Positions 8,897 through 17,260 of a stretch of 64,000 nucleotides of DNA are shown piece by piece. A model generated the notes under the pieces. That model saw nothing but the letters and a program-made list of their open reading frames with translations, was not told where the DNA came from and ran no database searches. Every line of letters begins with the position of its first letter. Position 1 is the first letter of the stretch. Where the stretch lies: the NCBI GenBank assembly GCA_045616665.1, contig JAZLHE010000047.1, forward strand, positions 1 through 64,000, read 5' to 3'. This DNA comes from RUG11690 sp045616665. GTDB taxonomy: Bacteria; Bacteroidota; Bacteroidia; Bacteroidales; WCHB1-69. The position numbers were made by a program, and so were the translations under genes.

Positions 8897-8965
8897 TAAT
8901 TTATTGAAAATAAAAACATTACAAAAACCGATGGCCCAATGCGAAAACTGGGGAGGGAACTTGAA

Positions 8966-9424
8966 ATGAAAAAATATGTGATTATATCTTTATTTTCCTT
9001 TATTTTCCTTCAATTGTCAGCGCAAAGTTGGGAATACGACATCCGTTGCGCCGGGGTAGGAGTTCAAGGGACATACCTGGTAGAAGTTTCCGGCTACGGG
9101 AAGACCGTTGAAAAGGCCATCAGTGAAATTAGGAAGGCTGCCGTACACGGTGTCCTTTTCAGGGGTATTTCGGGAGAATGCAACCAAAAACCCATCATCA
9201 ACGACCCGGGGGTGGAGAGTTCAAAAGCCGACTTCTTCAACAGATTTTTTTCGGACAATGGTGACTACGCGAAATATGTGACCGCGGTTGACAACACCCG
9301 CTATACCCCGAGCAAGGTGGGGAAAAGGTACAAAGTGACGATGCTGTTTTCCGTAAAAAAAGACATGCTCCGCAAAGATATGGAAACGGCGGGAATCATC
9401 AAGTCGCTGGGATCGGGTTTTTAA
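8966..9424 (+). CDS. Exported protein, paralogue of next gene
   Basis: The chosen start (8966) gives a clean signal peptide, MKKYVIISLFSFIFLQLSAQ; an upstream ATG at 8939 would put nine charged residues ahead of it. The mature part of about 130 residues has a segment (VSGYGKTVEKAISEIRKAAV) typical of small envelope domains seen in FlgT and LPP20-like proteins, where a strand is followed by a helix of the form A..A...A. It shares motif order with the next protein: a Cys-Gly-Val near the N-terminus, a VLF-G-I stretch, GECN, then FF-D-GDY-KYV. The two are diverged tandem duplicates. The specific role is unknown; a periplasmic or outer-membrane-associated place is likely. Confidence 0.75.
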   Translation: MKKYVIISLFSFIFLQLSAQSWEYDIRCAGVGVQGTYLVEVSGYGKTVEKAISEIRKAAVHGVLFRGISGECNQKPIINDPGVESSKADFFNRFFSDNGDYAKYVTAVDNTRYTPSKVGKRYKVTMLFSVKKDMLRKDMETAGIIKSLGSGF

Positions 9425-9450
9425 TAACGATATTATTTAATAAAAGTGAT

Positions 9451-9924
9451 ATGAAAAAATTATTTTTACTGTTTTTAGTAAGTTTGACAATAAGCTATTC
9501 AAACGCCCAAGACACAAAGGGGGACTACTACACTCCGGAAATTGAATGTCTCGGCGTTGAGGAAGACGGATCTCAAACTTTAAGGTCCTGGGGAGTTGGT
9601 CGCAACAAGCAGGACGCGATTGAGCAGGCCAAGAAAAATGCCGTTAAGGCCGTGCTGTTCAAGGGAATTCAGAAAGGGAACGGAGAATGCAACGTCCGCC
9701 CGCTCATTTATGAGGTAAACGCCCAGGAAAGGTATCAATACTATTTCAACATATTCTTCAAGGATGACGGGGAATATTTGAAATACGTGTCCATGGAGGA
9801 TACGCGCCCATTCACGGCCAAGAAGAAAAAAAATGACGTGGGTGTCCGCTTCGGCATCACGGTGCGCGTACTACGTGCCGAATTATTGCAAAGACTAATT
9901 GAGGATAAAATCGTAAAACCATAA
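9451..9924 (+). CDS. Exported protein, paralogue of previous gene
   Basis: This 157-residue protein has a signal peptide (MKKLFLLFLVSLTISYSNAQ) and the same fold pattern as the gene 26 nt upstream. It shares the segment SWGVGRNKQDAIEQAKKNAV, then AVLFKGI, GECN.RPLI, and FF.DDGEYLKYV. Conserved small residues and cysteines between the pair point to one family, here tandemly duplicated. The helix pattern recalls FlgT N-terminal and LPP20-like domains, which act in cell-envelope assemblies; this is a fold-level impression only. The next gene starts 5 nt downstream, so translation is probably coupled. Confidence 0.75.
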   Translation: MKKLFLLFLVSLTISYSNAQDTKGDYYTPEIECLGVEEDGSQTLRSWGVGRNKQDAIEQAKKNAVKAVLFKGIQKGNGECNVRPLIYEVNAQERYQYYFNIFFKDDGEYLKYVSMEDTRPFTAKKKKNDVGVRFGITVRVLRAELLQRLIEDKIVKP

Positions 9925-9929
9925 ACATC

Positions 9930-10655
9930 ATGAAAAAAATAGTTTTGTTATTCTTAGTAACCATTCTGTGCGGGGGATTCATCTGCGCACAAGACGTGAT
10001 ATACCTCAACAATGGCAATGTCGTCAAGGGGAAGGTGATTAACGACAAGGATGAGATTACCATCCAAATGCCCTCGGGGGAGACGCTCAGCTATAAAAAA
10101 ACGGAAGTCCGCGACATTCAGATTGGCAAGACCCAGGTAACCGTGCCGGAGGCACCCCAAAGACCGAAATACGTTGACTATTCCAACAACGACAAAGGAT
10201 GGTGGTGCGCGGCAGAGTCCTGGGCGACGGGGTCATTTTACCGCACTTCAAAAAACCTGTGGGGAATATCGCTGAACTTCATCAACGGATACCGCTTTTC
10301 GGAATACCTGAAAGTCGGCGTGGGCGTGGGTGTCCGCGGCTATTTCACAAACGACGAACTTTTTAAGAAAGAAATCCTGGAAAGGAGGCAGAAACGCGCC
10401 ATGATTTGCGCACCTATTTTCGTTGACGTGAGAGGAAACTTCATGACCCAACAAACCCGGATGTGTGTTCCGTTCTGGAACGCGAGTGTTGGTTACGCCA
10501 TCCTTGACCAATTCTTCTACACGGCCGGCCTTGGTATCCGCGTGGGACAAAAGAGAAACGATTTCGTCTTCAGCATCAACTACCAGGGGCAGTTGCTTCC
10601 ATACGACAATACATACGTGAACGGAATCAGTTTCAGGATCGGATACGAATTCTAA
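9930..10655 (+). CDS. Exported outer-membrane beta-barrel-like protein
   Basis: This 241-residue protein has a signal peptide (residues 1-20, ending ICAQ). A short beta domain of the form DVIYLNNGNVVKGKVI follows, a module common at the N-terminus of Bacteroidota surface proteins. From about residue 85 come alternating hydrophobic strands rich in Gly and aromatic residues (LKVGVGVGVRGYF, AGLGIRVGQKRNDF), and the chain ends in FRIGYEF. A terminal aromatic residue on the last strand is typical of proteins inserted by the BAM complex, so a small outer-membrane barrel is the best guess. It sits between the duplicated small exported proteins and a DUF6175-like protein and may anchor them to the outer membrane (inference). 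Confidence 0.7.
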   Translation: MKKIVLLFLVTILCGGFICAQDVIYLNNGNVVKGKVINDKDEITIQMPSGETLSYKKTEVRDIQIGKTQVTVPEAPQRPKYVDYSNNDKGWWCAAESWATGSFYRTSKNLWGISLNFINGYRFSEYLKVGVGVGVRGYFTNDELFKKEILERRQKRAMICAPIFVDVRGNFMTQQTRMCVPFWNASVGYAILDQFFYTAGLGIRVGQKRNDFVFSINYQGQLLPYDNTYVNGISFRIGYEF

Positions 10656-10687
10656 TCACCATTGGAAAAACACGTAAATATTATATT

Positions 10688-11635
10688 ATGAAAAAAACAG
10701 CATTAGTTATTTTGTTGATAACCACTTTGTCCGCCTTCTGCTTTGGACAGGCAAAAAAGCCCACCATCATGGTTATGCCCAGTGACGTGTGGTGCAACAC
10801 GAACGGCTATATGACAAGTTATGACAACCAGGGTTCAACGCAAAAGATACCCGACTATAAAAATGCTTTGCAGAGCGACCCGGACCTGCTGCTTGTCATC
10901 TCGAAGATAAACACCCTGATGGCGGAAAGAGGATTTCCGTTGAAGGATCTGGAATCCACGCTCAAGTCAATAGAACAACGGATGGCGGAGGACAACATGA
11001 CCACCAGCAAGACCTCCGGAGCCGAACTGGCGGAATCGCCACTGGACCGCATAAGAAGGACCGCCAAGGCGGATATAATCATGCAGATGACGTGGACGGT
11101 CAATACAACGGGACCCAAAAAGACAATCACTTTTAACTTGCAGGGCATCGATTCGTACACGAACAAGCAGATTGCGGGAGCTCAAGGCACCGGCCAACCC
11201 TCCTTCACCGCAGAAATCCCCGTCCTGCTGGAGGAAGCCGTCATAAACCATCTCGATGCCTTTTGCTCTCAACTCCAATCCTATTTCGAAGAGCTGCAAA
11301 ATATAGGCCGCGAGGTGTCGGTGGATATCCGGGTATTCGATACCGGGGAAATGGATCTTGAGACGGAATTCGATGGCATTGAACTATCAGAGATTATTGA
11401 CGATTGGATGGCTCAAAACACCGTGGAACACAGATTCAACAAGTCGGACGCGAGCGAGAATTTCATCCAATTCGAACAAGTGAGGATACCCCTCTATAAA
11501 ATGAACGGGGCGGCCATGGACACGGAAGCGTTTGTCCGCGAATTACGCAATTTCCTGCGTAAAAACTACGAAATCCAGTCCAAAGTAATGACAAGGGGAT
11601 TGGGAAGAGCTATTTTAGTAATCGGTGAAAAATAA
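10688..11635 (+). CDS. Exported protein, DUF6175-like
   Basis: A 315-residue exported protein with a signal peptide to about residue 20 (AFCFGQ). The mature start, KKPTIMVMPSDVWCNTNGY, is a strand-first motif like that of the DUF6175 family and reminiscent of CsgG/TolB-type domains. The region around residues 120-200 (ADIIMQMTWTV...GPKKTITFNLQGIDSYTNKQIA) resembles the part of such domains that handles periplasmic or outer-membrane assemblies. The C-terminus has another alpha/beta unit. No catalytic motif is visible. It is mid-operon, 33 nt after the barrel-like protein and 6 nt before the next gene. The DUF assignment is from memory of motif pattern and is moderately certain. Confidence 0.65.
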   Translation: MKKTALVILLITTLSAFCFGQAKKPTIMVMPSDVWCNTNGYMTSYDNQGSTQKIPDYKNALQSDPDLLLVISKINTLMAERGFPLKDLESTLKSIEQRMAEDNMTTSKTSGAELAESPLDRIRRTAKADIIMQMTWTVNTTGPKKTITFNLQGIDSYTNKQIAGAQGTGQPSFTAEIPVLLEEAVINHLDAFCSQLQSYFEELQNIGREVSVDIRVFDTGEMDLETEFDGIELSEIIDDWMAQNTVEHRFNKSDASENFIQFEQVRIPLYKMNGAAMDTEAFVRELRNFLRKNYEIQSKVMTRGLGRAILVIGEK

Positions 11636-11641
11636 AATTCT

Positions 11642-12598
11642 ATGAAAAAGTTAGCATTATTAATATTGTCAGCAGTGATGCTGTTACCGTGGGGCAAGGT
11701 TGCCGCACAGACCGACTTTTCCTCGGGAGAGACCCGCATTCCCTTATCCGTGGTTATACCCGAACAGGTGAACAAGCTGTCGCCCGGATCGGAAAGCTAC
11801 CTCACGAACAAGCTGAAACAGGCGGCCGCGGCGAACGGATTGTCCGTGAACGAAGGTCTTTCACGTTTTTTCATCACGGCGGTAATCACGCCGCTCACAA
11901 AGGACGTGGTTCCGGGACCGCCTCAGCAAATCGCCCAGAACCTGGAAATAACGCTCTACATTGCCGACGGCTTCGACCAAAAGGTGTTTGCCACCACAAA
12001 CGTTACCGCCAAAGGGGTTGGAACCAATGACACCAAGGCATACATCGATGCCGTCAAGCACATCAACGTCAAGTCGAAGGAGCTGAAGGAATTTACGGAA
12101 GAGGGCAAAAAGAAAATCATTGCCTACTATGAGGCGCAATGCGACAACATCATCAAAAAAGCCAACAGCCTGGCCACGCAAAAAGAGTATGAAGCCGCCA
12201 TCTACGAGCTGACCGCCATTCCGGATGTCTGCAGCTGCTACGACAAGGCCCTGGCCGCCACGGCCATCATATACCAGCAATACATTGACCACCTATGCGA
12301 CATAAATCTGGCAAAGGCCAGGATGGCATGGGCCGCCGACCAAAACAGCTTTGGGGCAAGTGCCGCCGGCGAATACCTCGCCTATATTTACCCCGACGCG
12401 AAATGCTATGGGGAAGCCATGGACTTATATAGGGAAATAAAGGGAAAGGTGTTGGACGACTGGAAATTTGAAATGAAAATTTACCAAGACGGCGTGGATC
12501 TGGAAAAGGAACGCATCAAGGCATGGCGCGCCATCGGCGTGGCATTCGGCAACCACCAACAACCAGTCACCACGTACGTAAATTGGTTATTTAGATAA
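11642..12598 (+). CDS. Exported protein of unknown function (CsgG-like pattern)
   Basis: A 318-residue protein with a signal peptide to about residue 22 (GKVAAQ). The mature part begins with a strand and an amphipathic helix (RIPLSVVIPEQVNKL...SYLTNKLKQAAAANGL) followed by SRFFITAVITPLTKDV. This pattern recalls the nucleotide-binding-fold-like N-terminal half of CsgG/TolB-type periplasmic proteins. The second half is helical, with an A-rich repeat (KEYEAAIYELTAIPDV) resembling a single TPR, followed by a Cys-Ser-Cys. It starts 6 nt after the DUF6175-like gene. These first five exported proteins use visibly more G/C at third positions than the genes that follow. Confidence 0.65.
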   Translation: MKKLALLILSAVMLLPWGKVAAQTDFSSGETRIPLSVVIPEQVNKLSPGSESYLTNKLKQAAAANGLSVNEGLSRFFITAVITPLTKDVVPGPPQQIAQNLEITLYIADGFDQKVFATTNVTAKGVGTNDTKAYIDAVKHINVKSKELKEFTEEGKKKIIAYYEAQCDNIIKKANSLATQKEYEAAIYELTAIPDVCSCYDKALAATAIIYQQYIDHLCDINLAKARMAWAADQNSFGASAAGEYLAYIYPDAKCYGEAMDLYREIKGKVLDDWKFEMKIYQDGVDLEKERIKAWRAIGVAFGNHQQPVTTYVNWLFR

Positions 12599-12630
12599 AA
12601 AAACAAATATTAACTTAAAACTAATTCATT

Positions 12631-13512
12631 ATGAAAAAAATTTCGTTATTTATTATTTCAATGTGCCTTTGTTTGGGAATTAACGCACAAGTGTTTGAAG
12701 GAACATACAAAGATTGTTTTTCTGTGAAATGGGAAGTCAACAATGATGAAATGGTGGCAAAATACAAGGCATCGGTGGACGAGAATCCAGAAATCCCGGC
12801 GGTATCAAAAGCCATGGCAAAAATGATGGCGAAAACAGTGGTCAAAACTACAATGGCAAAGTTGGAGATTGAAAGATATATCTCCCAGTATCCAGACGGA
12901 AAGTACAATTGTTATATGTGGATGGATGCTCCCAACAACAGATGTGTAGCATTTTGTCCGGAGTTGGGACGTATTGTGGTAAGAAATCCCAGTGAAGGTA
13001 AAGATCGCATCATCTTCCCCAAATTGGGAATAGGCTGCGAATACGAATATCAAGCCTCTGAGACAGCTATTAAAGATATCTACACGTCAACTCATTTCCA
13101 AGACCCTAAGGAAAATTCTAAAGTTATCAATGGAATCAACTGCGTTCCAGGAGTCGCTGTATTCAGTTATGAGCAGGTAGGCGGTGAATTGGTGGACACA
13201 ATAACCTACAAAGGGGTTCTGTGCGTTAAAATCCCTACTAATGGCTATGTACACGCAGACTACCAGATGCTACCCATCCAGCGTACTACCGAAAATGCTT
13301 TTTTATCAGTTACCGAGAACGTCCGTAATATGAAAGACGGAAAGATTGACACAAAGAATTTCGTTTTGCCAGAAGACATTGATTTCAAGGATTATAAGAA
13401 ACTCGCCAAGGAAATCAAGAAAATTGTTGATGATGGAGAAACGAACGAAAAACTGGCTATCCCTTATGACGGGGAAATTCCTGCTGTGGTTTGGGATATT
13501 ATCAAAAAATAA
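12631..13512 (+). CDS. Exported protein of unknown function
   Basis: 293 residues with a signal peptide of about 19 residues (CLGINAQ). I do not recognise the family. The N-terminal part holds a lysine/alanine-rich helix (VSKAMAKMMAKTVVKTTMAK). The rest looks mainly beta with scattered aromatic residues, ending in a charged helix (DYKKLAKEIKKIVDD). No catalytic motif stands out. Third-position base use is more AT-rich than in the five exported genes before it, which suggests the operon was assembled from two sources or that expression levels differ. The following gene begins 5 nt later. Confidence 0.7.
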   Translation: MKKISLFIISMCLCLGINAQVFEGTYKDCFSVKWEVNNDEMVAKYKASVDENPEIPAVSKAMAKMMAKTVVKTTMAKLEIERYISQYPDGKYNCYMWMDAPNNRCVAFCPELGRIVVRNPSEGKDRIIFPKLGIGCEYEYQASETAIKDIYTSTHFQDPKENSKVINGINCVPGVAVFSYEQVGGELVDTITYKGVLCVKIPTNGYVHADYQMLPIQRTTENAFLSVTENVRNMKDGKIDTKNFVLPEDIDFKDYKKLAKEIKKIVDDGETNEKLAIPYDGEIPAVVWDIIKK

Positions 13513-13517
13513 GTACT

Positions 13518-14525
13518 ATGAAAAAAATAGTTCTATTAGTTCTATCTTTTTTTTCAATAGAGATTGCGATTGGACAGCCTCTTATGGCAAAAAAAGAGGG
13601 TAAAAAATGGGGATTCGTGAATGCAGCAGATTCCTTTGTGGTAGCGCCAGAGTATGACGCCGTCGGGGATTTCCTCGGAAATTACGCTTGGGTAAATAAA
13701 GGGGGTAAGGTGAAACGGGACAATTTGCCCGAAGGAGGTAAATGGGGTATGGTAAATGAGGAAGGCAAATTAATCTGCCCATTGGCGTATGAATTCATCT
13801 CCATTCCCTCCAACGATATGGTAGCAGTCAATGTAGGGGGAAAAGTTAATGACAATATTGTGGAAGACGGAAAATGGGGATTCGTGGACTTGTCTTCCGG
13901 AAATCTAACAGTCCCAGCAGAGTACGACCATGTAGGCTCTTTCTTTAATGATGCTGCCTGGGTGGTCAAAGATAATTTATATGGTCTGGTCAGCAAAGAT
14001 GGCAAATTGAGCATAGAGTGTAAATATCAATATGTTTCCGACTGCTACGACAACCACGTTGTATGGCTTAAACAGAATGATAAATACGCCTTGGCCGACC
14101 TAAACGGAAATTTACTCACGGAATTTAAGTTTAAAGACTATAGTGGATTTATAAACGATATTGCCTGGATACAGAACGATGAATCTCTTTACGGCCTGAT
14201 AAACGGGAAAGGAGAAATAATACTGGAACCACGTTACATTAAGGTGGGATCTTTTTCAAACGGCATAGCAACCGTATATTCAAAAATGAACGCCATCGGT
14301 TTGGTAAATACTGAAGGAAAGGAAATCGCCAGAACAATCTATAGTGTAGCCGCAGAGAATTTCGGAATTACACAGTTTAAAACATCTAACAGAATATTTA
14401 GTTACGTTTCCCACCCTACTGTTGGCAACGTGTGGCTTGACCAAAATGGAAAAACCATTGCCAGAGGTGTTAAAATCAATTATAAAGTTACAGATGTTGT
14501 TCCAGATGATTTGTGGGACTTTTAA
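13518..14525 (+). CDS. Exported WG-repeat protein
   Basis: 335 residues from the ATG at 13518, which begins the signal peptide (MKKIVLLVLSFFSIEIAIGQ); an upstream in-frame start would overlap the preceding gene and spoil it. The mature chain is a run of WG repeats, each of the form (K)WGFVN..G...V.P.YD.V..F..: clear copies occur near residues 27, 69, 115, 150, 190 and 225. WG repeats fold as beta-rich units and appear in many bacterial surface and scaffold proteins, with no enzymatic role shown. Position within the exported-protein operon suggests a structural part of the same envelope assembly. Confidence 0.8.
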   Translation: MKKIVLLVLSFFSIEIAIGQPLMAKKEGKKWGFVNAADSFVVAPEYDAVGDFLGNYAWVNKGGKVKRDNLPEGGKWGMVNEEGKLICPLAYEFISIPSNDMVAVNVGGKVNDNIVEDGKWGFVDLSSGNLTVPAEYDHVGSFFNDAAWVVKDNLYGLVSKDGKLSIECKYQYVSDCYDNHVVWLKQNDKYALADLNGNLLTEFKFKDYSGFINDIAWIQNDESLYGLINGKGEIILEPRYIKVGSFSNGIATVYSKMNAIGLVNTEGKEIARTIYSVAAENFGITQFKTSNRIFSYVSHPTVGNVWLDQNGKTIARGVKINYKVTDVVPDDLWDF

Positions 14526-14535
14526 ATTTAATTCT

Positions 14536-15801
14536 ATGAAAAATAAGATACACTTTACCCTATTATTATTGTTCGCAACCTTAATGTCTTTCGCACAAGA
14601 TAGCCAACAAAAACCCTATAACAGAAGCTCATTGTATTCTTTGTATATCATCCATCCCGGAATGAAAATGACCGACCAAATAGGAAAAACATTGTGGGAA
14701 TTACCTGTGCCGGAAAAATTCAACGACCATTGTCTGAGTTTGCGAATGTTAATGGCCGCAGATGCAAAAGAATCAAAAGGCGACATTGAGGATCTTGAGC
14801 AATTCTTCAGCGAAAACCAAGTCGCAAAAAGACTTGTCGCAAAATGGTTCAACAGAAACAAAGAAACAGGTGCCTTTGATATTAATTTGGTGGCAGACAG
14901 AGGTTATTACAATGCATCTCAGGCGGATTTGAACATGGCGATGAAAACGGTGCGGGGACAAGCAATGCTGGCTGATGCCGGCGAACAACTTATACCCAAC
15001 ACCTTTGTTGTGGTGAGTGATGTTACTTACGTGGACAAACAGTCGCAAGCTGAAACGGCAGCAGGAATATTAAGTATTATCGGTGAAATTGCAAGTTTTG
15101 CCAGTGATATGTCTAATATGACAAGTCACAATAATACTGCAACCAGCACGTCAAATCTCGCTAAGAGCATGAGCGATTTGGGCGGTTCCATCAGCAATAT
15201 GGTGGCAGGATTTACCGTGAAGATGAATAGCCATTTATTTCAATTGGTTTGGGATGAATCAACCGCCGCTACATTCTACAATCAATACTATTTTAACGAC
15301 CAAAATATTGATGATGCCAAAAAATCAGCTTTTGAAGAAGATGAAAATACTTTCAAGCTGAAATATATCGGATCCTATAGCGCAACAAGTGATAAAACTG
15401 TTATGCGCGGCATTCAAAATGACGATGATGTCTTCCGAAAAGTATTGGCTCGCAGCATTGATAAAAATATTGTAAAACTTCAAAAAGAATTCGATGTTTT
15501 TAAAGTCGTTGTTCCGATTTATAAAGTTCAAAACGATAAGATTTTGGCCCAAATAGGTCTCAAAGAGGGCGTAAGTCCAGATTCTAAATACGAAGTCATT
15601 GAACGAGTGGAAGATGCCGATGGCAATATTTCCTACCAGCGAAAGGGTATTATCCAGCCCGAAGAAAGACAAATTTGGGACAACCGTTATATGGCAGTTG
15701 AAGAAGAAGCCACTAATGCCAATCTGAATTTTACAACCTTCAAGGTGATTTCCGGCTCGGGATTTTACCCGGGTATGCTTTTGCGAGAAATTAAATTTTA
15801 A
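14536..15801 (+). CDS. Exported protein with FlgT-C-like tail
   Basis: 421 residues from the ATG at 14536 (MKNKIHFTLLLLFATLMSFAQ signal). A longer in-frame start lies inside the previous gene and is unlikely. After the signal comes a conserved-looking segment (YNRSSLYSLYIIHPGMK). A low-complexity Ser/Asn/Thr stretch lies at about 190-235, and near the C-terminus is a beta unit (VVPIYKVQNDKILAQIGLKE, then GV...Y.V.ERVED). That unit resembles the C-terminal domain of FlgT and similar envelope proteins, where an IG-L--GV turn precedes the last strands. It is the last large gene of the operon. Function is unknown. Confidence 0.7.
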   Translation: MKNKIHFTLLLLFATLMSFAQDSQQKPYNRSSLYSLYIIHPGMKMTDQIGKTLWELPVPEKFNDHCLSLRMLMAADAKESKGDIEDLEQFFSENQVAKRLVAKWFNRNKETGAFDINLVADRGYYNASQADLNMAMKTVRGQAMLADAGEQLIPNTFVVVSDVTYVDKQSQAETAAGILSIIGEIASFASDMSNMTSHNNTATSTSNLAKSMSDLGGSISNMVAGFTVKMNSHLFQLVWDESTAATFYNQYYFNDQNIDDAKKSAFEEDENTFKLKYIGSYSATSDKTVMRGIQNDDDVFRKVLARSIDKNIVKLQKEFDVFKVVVPIYKVQNDKILAQIGLKEGVSPDSKYEVIERVEDADGNISYQRKGIIQPEERQIWDNRYMAVEEEATNANLNFTTFKVISGSGFYPGMLLREIKF

Positions 15802-15861
15802 TATTAATTCCCTTTTTAATAACCTAAACCGACGAGCCGATGGGATATAACCGGCATATTT

Positions 15862-16062
15862 ATGATGAAAAAATTCTTATTAATCGCAGGAATCGCTACA
15901 ATGGCCGTGTTATCCTTGTCATCCTGTAAAAAAACCTGTGTATGTAAAGAAGACAACTCTACTCGTTTACAAACTATAGAAGTTAGTTCAAAATCTTGTA
16001 GTGATTATGCAAAAGCATTTGAAAGTAATTATACACCTGGTCAACATTGGGTTTGCAAATAA
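15862..16062 (+). CDS. Small cysteine-rich lipoprotein
   Basis: 66 residues with a lipoprotein signal (lipobox LSSC near residues 19-22), so it should be lipidated by Lgt and cut by LspA, whose genes are both in this window. The mature part is about 45 residues with Cys in CKKTCVCKED, KSCSDY and a C-terminal WVCK, suggesting disulfides. An alternative start one codon later is possible. It closes the exported-protein series and is followed by a strong terminator. Confidence 0.65.
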   Translation: MMKKFLLIAGIATMAVLSLSSCKKTCVCKEDNSTRLQTIEVSSKSCSDYAKAFESNYTPGQHWVCK

Positions 16063-16087
16063 TTGAATCATTTTTACACAAAATAAG

Positions 16088-16120
16088 AGAGGGTGACTAA
16101 AGGCAGTCATCCTCTTTTTT
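16088..16120 (+). terminator. Terminator after small lipoprotein
   Basis: An 11-bp stem with one wobble pair (16088-16098 with 16105-16115) is followed by a run of T. It ends the exported-protein operon. Confidence 0.85.
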
Positions 16121-16154
16121 GTTTTCAATTTTTTATACCTAACAATAATTTTTG

Positions 16155-16162
16155 TATCTTTG
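16155..16162 (+). promoter_or_regulatory. -7 box of dksA-like gene
   Basis: TATCTTTG is a strong match to TAnnTTTG, 27 nt ahead of the ATG at 16190. Confidence 0.65.
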
Positions 16163-16189
16163 CAACCAATTATAACAAATCATAATATC

Positions 16190-16576
16190 ATGCCTGGAAA
16201 ACCTATCGTAAGATATTCAGATGAAGAGTTGGCCGAATTCAAAGTGCTGATCGAAGAAAAGCTCGCCGAAGCCAGAAAGAATTTAGCCGCCTACTTAGAA
16301 GCATACAGCAATGCCGGAAACGACACGATGGACACCGCCCCCACTTTCAAGAATTTGGAAGAAGGAAATATGGTTTTGTCCAAAGAAGAAAACGGACAAT
16401 TGGCCGCACGCTTGGATAAATACATTAAAAATTTGGAAGCCGCGCTGATCCGCATCGAAAACAAAACCTACGGAATCTGCCGCATCACCGGAAAACTCAT
16501 CCCCAAGGAACGCCTTAAAGTCGTGCCTCACGCCACCCTTAGCTACGAGGCCAAAGTAAATCAGAACAATAAATAG
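16190..16576 (+). CDS. TraR/DksA family protein with degenerate zinc finger
   Basis: 128 residues from ATG 16190, which follows a good promoter; the in-frame start at 16160 would begin inside the -7 box. The coiled-coil first half and the C-terminal YGICRITGKLIPKERL.VVPHA motif are those of the DksA/TraR family, which acts in the secondary channel of RNA polymerase. Only one of the four zinc-binding cysteines is kept. This single-Cys form is, to my knowledge, normal for Bacteroidota members. It lies 8 nt ahead of lspA and is probably cotranscribed with it. Confidence 0.88.
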   Translation: MPGKPIVRYSDEELAEFKVLIEEKLAEARKNLAAYLEAYSNAGNDTMDTAPTFKNLEEGNMVLSKEENGQLAARLDKYIKNLEAALIRIENKTYGICRITGKLIPKERLKVVPHATLSYEAKVNQNNK

Positions 16577-16584
16577 TTTTTTCT

Positions 16585-17229
16585 GTGAAAAAAAGCACTA
16601 AACTCTCTCTCTTATCTGCCGGCATCATCGTTCTGTTTATTATCCTTGACCAAATCCTGAAGATTTGGGTAAAAACCCATATGCTTCTCGGTGAACATAT
16701 TTCCGTCATCGGTGACTGGTTTTATCTTTATTTTATTGAAAATGAAGGGATGGCCTTCGGCTTGTCTTTCGGACAAAATCTCGGCAAACTTCTCTTGACC
16801 GTCTTCCGCATCTTTATCGTCGGTTTTCTGATTTATTATTTAATTAAATTGATTAAGAAAAATAAGGCCGATGCCGTCGTCGTAACTATTTTGTCGCTGA
16901 TTATCACCGGTGCCATCGGCAATATCATCGATTCCTTATTTTACGGGGTTATCTTTAATGAAAGCACCCCAACCGCCTTGGCCACACTCTTTCCGGAAGG
17001 CGGCGGCTACGCGCCCGTGCTTTATGGCCGCGTGGTGGATATGTTCTATTTTCCGCTGTTTGTCATCCCCGATTGGTTCCCGGTTTTTAGTGGAGAGTAT
17101 TTCTTTCCCGCCATCTTCAATCTCGCCGACAGCTGCGTAACCGTGGGCATTATTCTCGCCCTGATATTCTATAAAAGAATTTTTGTTGAAGAAAAAGTCG
17201 CAGAACATACGCAAAATCAACAAAAATAA
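16585..17229 (+). CDS. lspA: Lipoprotein signal peptidase (GTG start)
   Basis: LspA cuts the signal peptide from diacylglyceryl-modified prolipoproteins in the inner membrane. The 214-residue protein has four membrane helices and the two catalytic aspartates, Asp116 in GNIIDSL and Asp182 in FNLADSCVTVG. The start is GTG at 16585, 8 nt after the dksA-like stop; the alternative would lose the first helix. A long periplasmic insertion (about residues 120-165) is usual in Bacteroidota LspA. The many lipoproteins in this window are its likely substrates. Confidence 0.95.
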   Translation: MKKSTKLSLLSAGIIVLFIILDQILKIWVKTHMLLGEHISVIGDWFYLYFIENEGMAFGLSFGQNLGKLLLTVFRIFIVGFLIYYLIKLIKKNKADAVVVTILSLIITGAIGNIIDSLFYGVIFNESTPTALATLFPEGGGYAPVLYGRVVDMFYFPLFVIPDWFPVFSGEYFFPAIFNLADSCVTVGIILALIFYKRIFVEEKVAEHTQNQQK

Positions 17230-17260
17230 CAGATTTGTTTACATAGACGTTTTTTCAAAG

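Noticed and set aside
16190..16576. Damaged dksA because three zinc cysteines are missing
   Set aside because: The length and C-terminal motif are intact, and single-Cys versions are normal in this phylum as far as I know.
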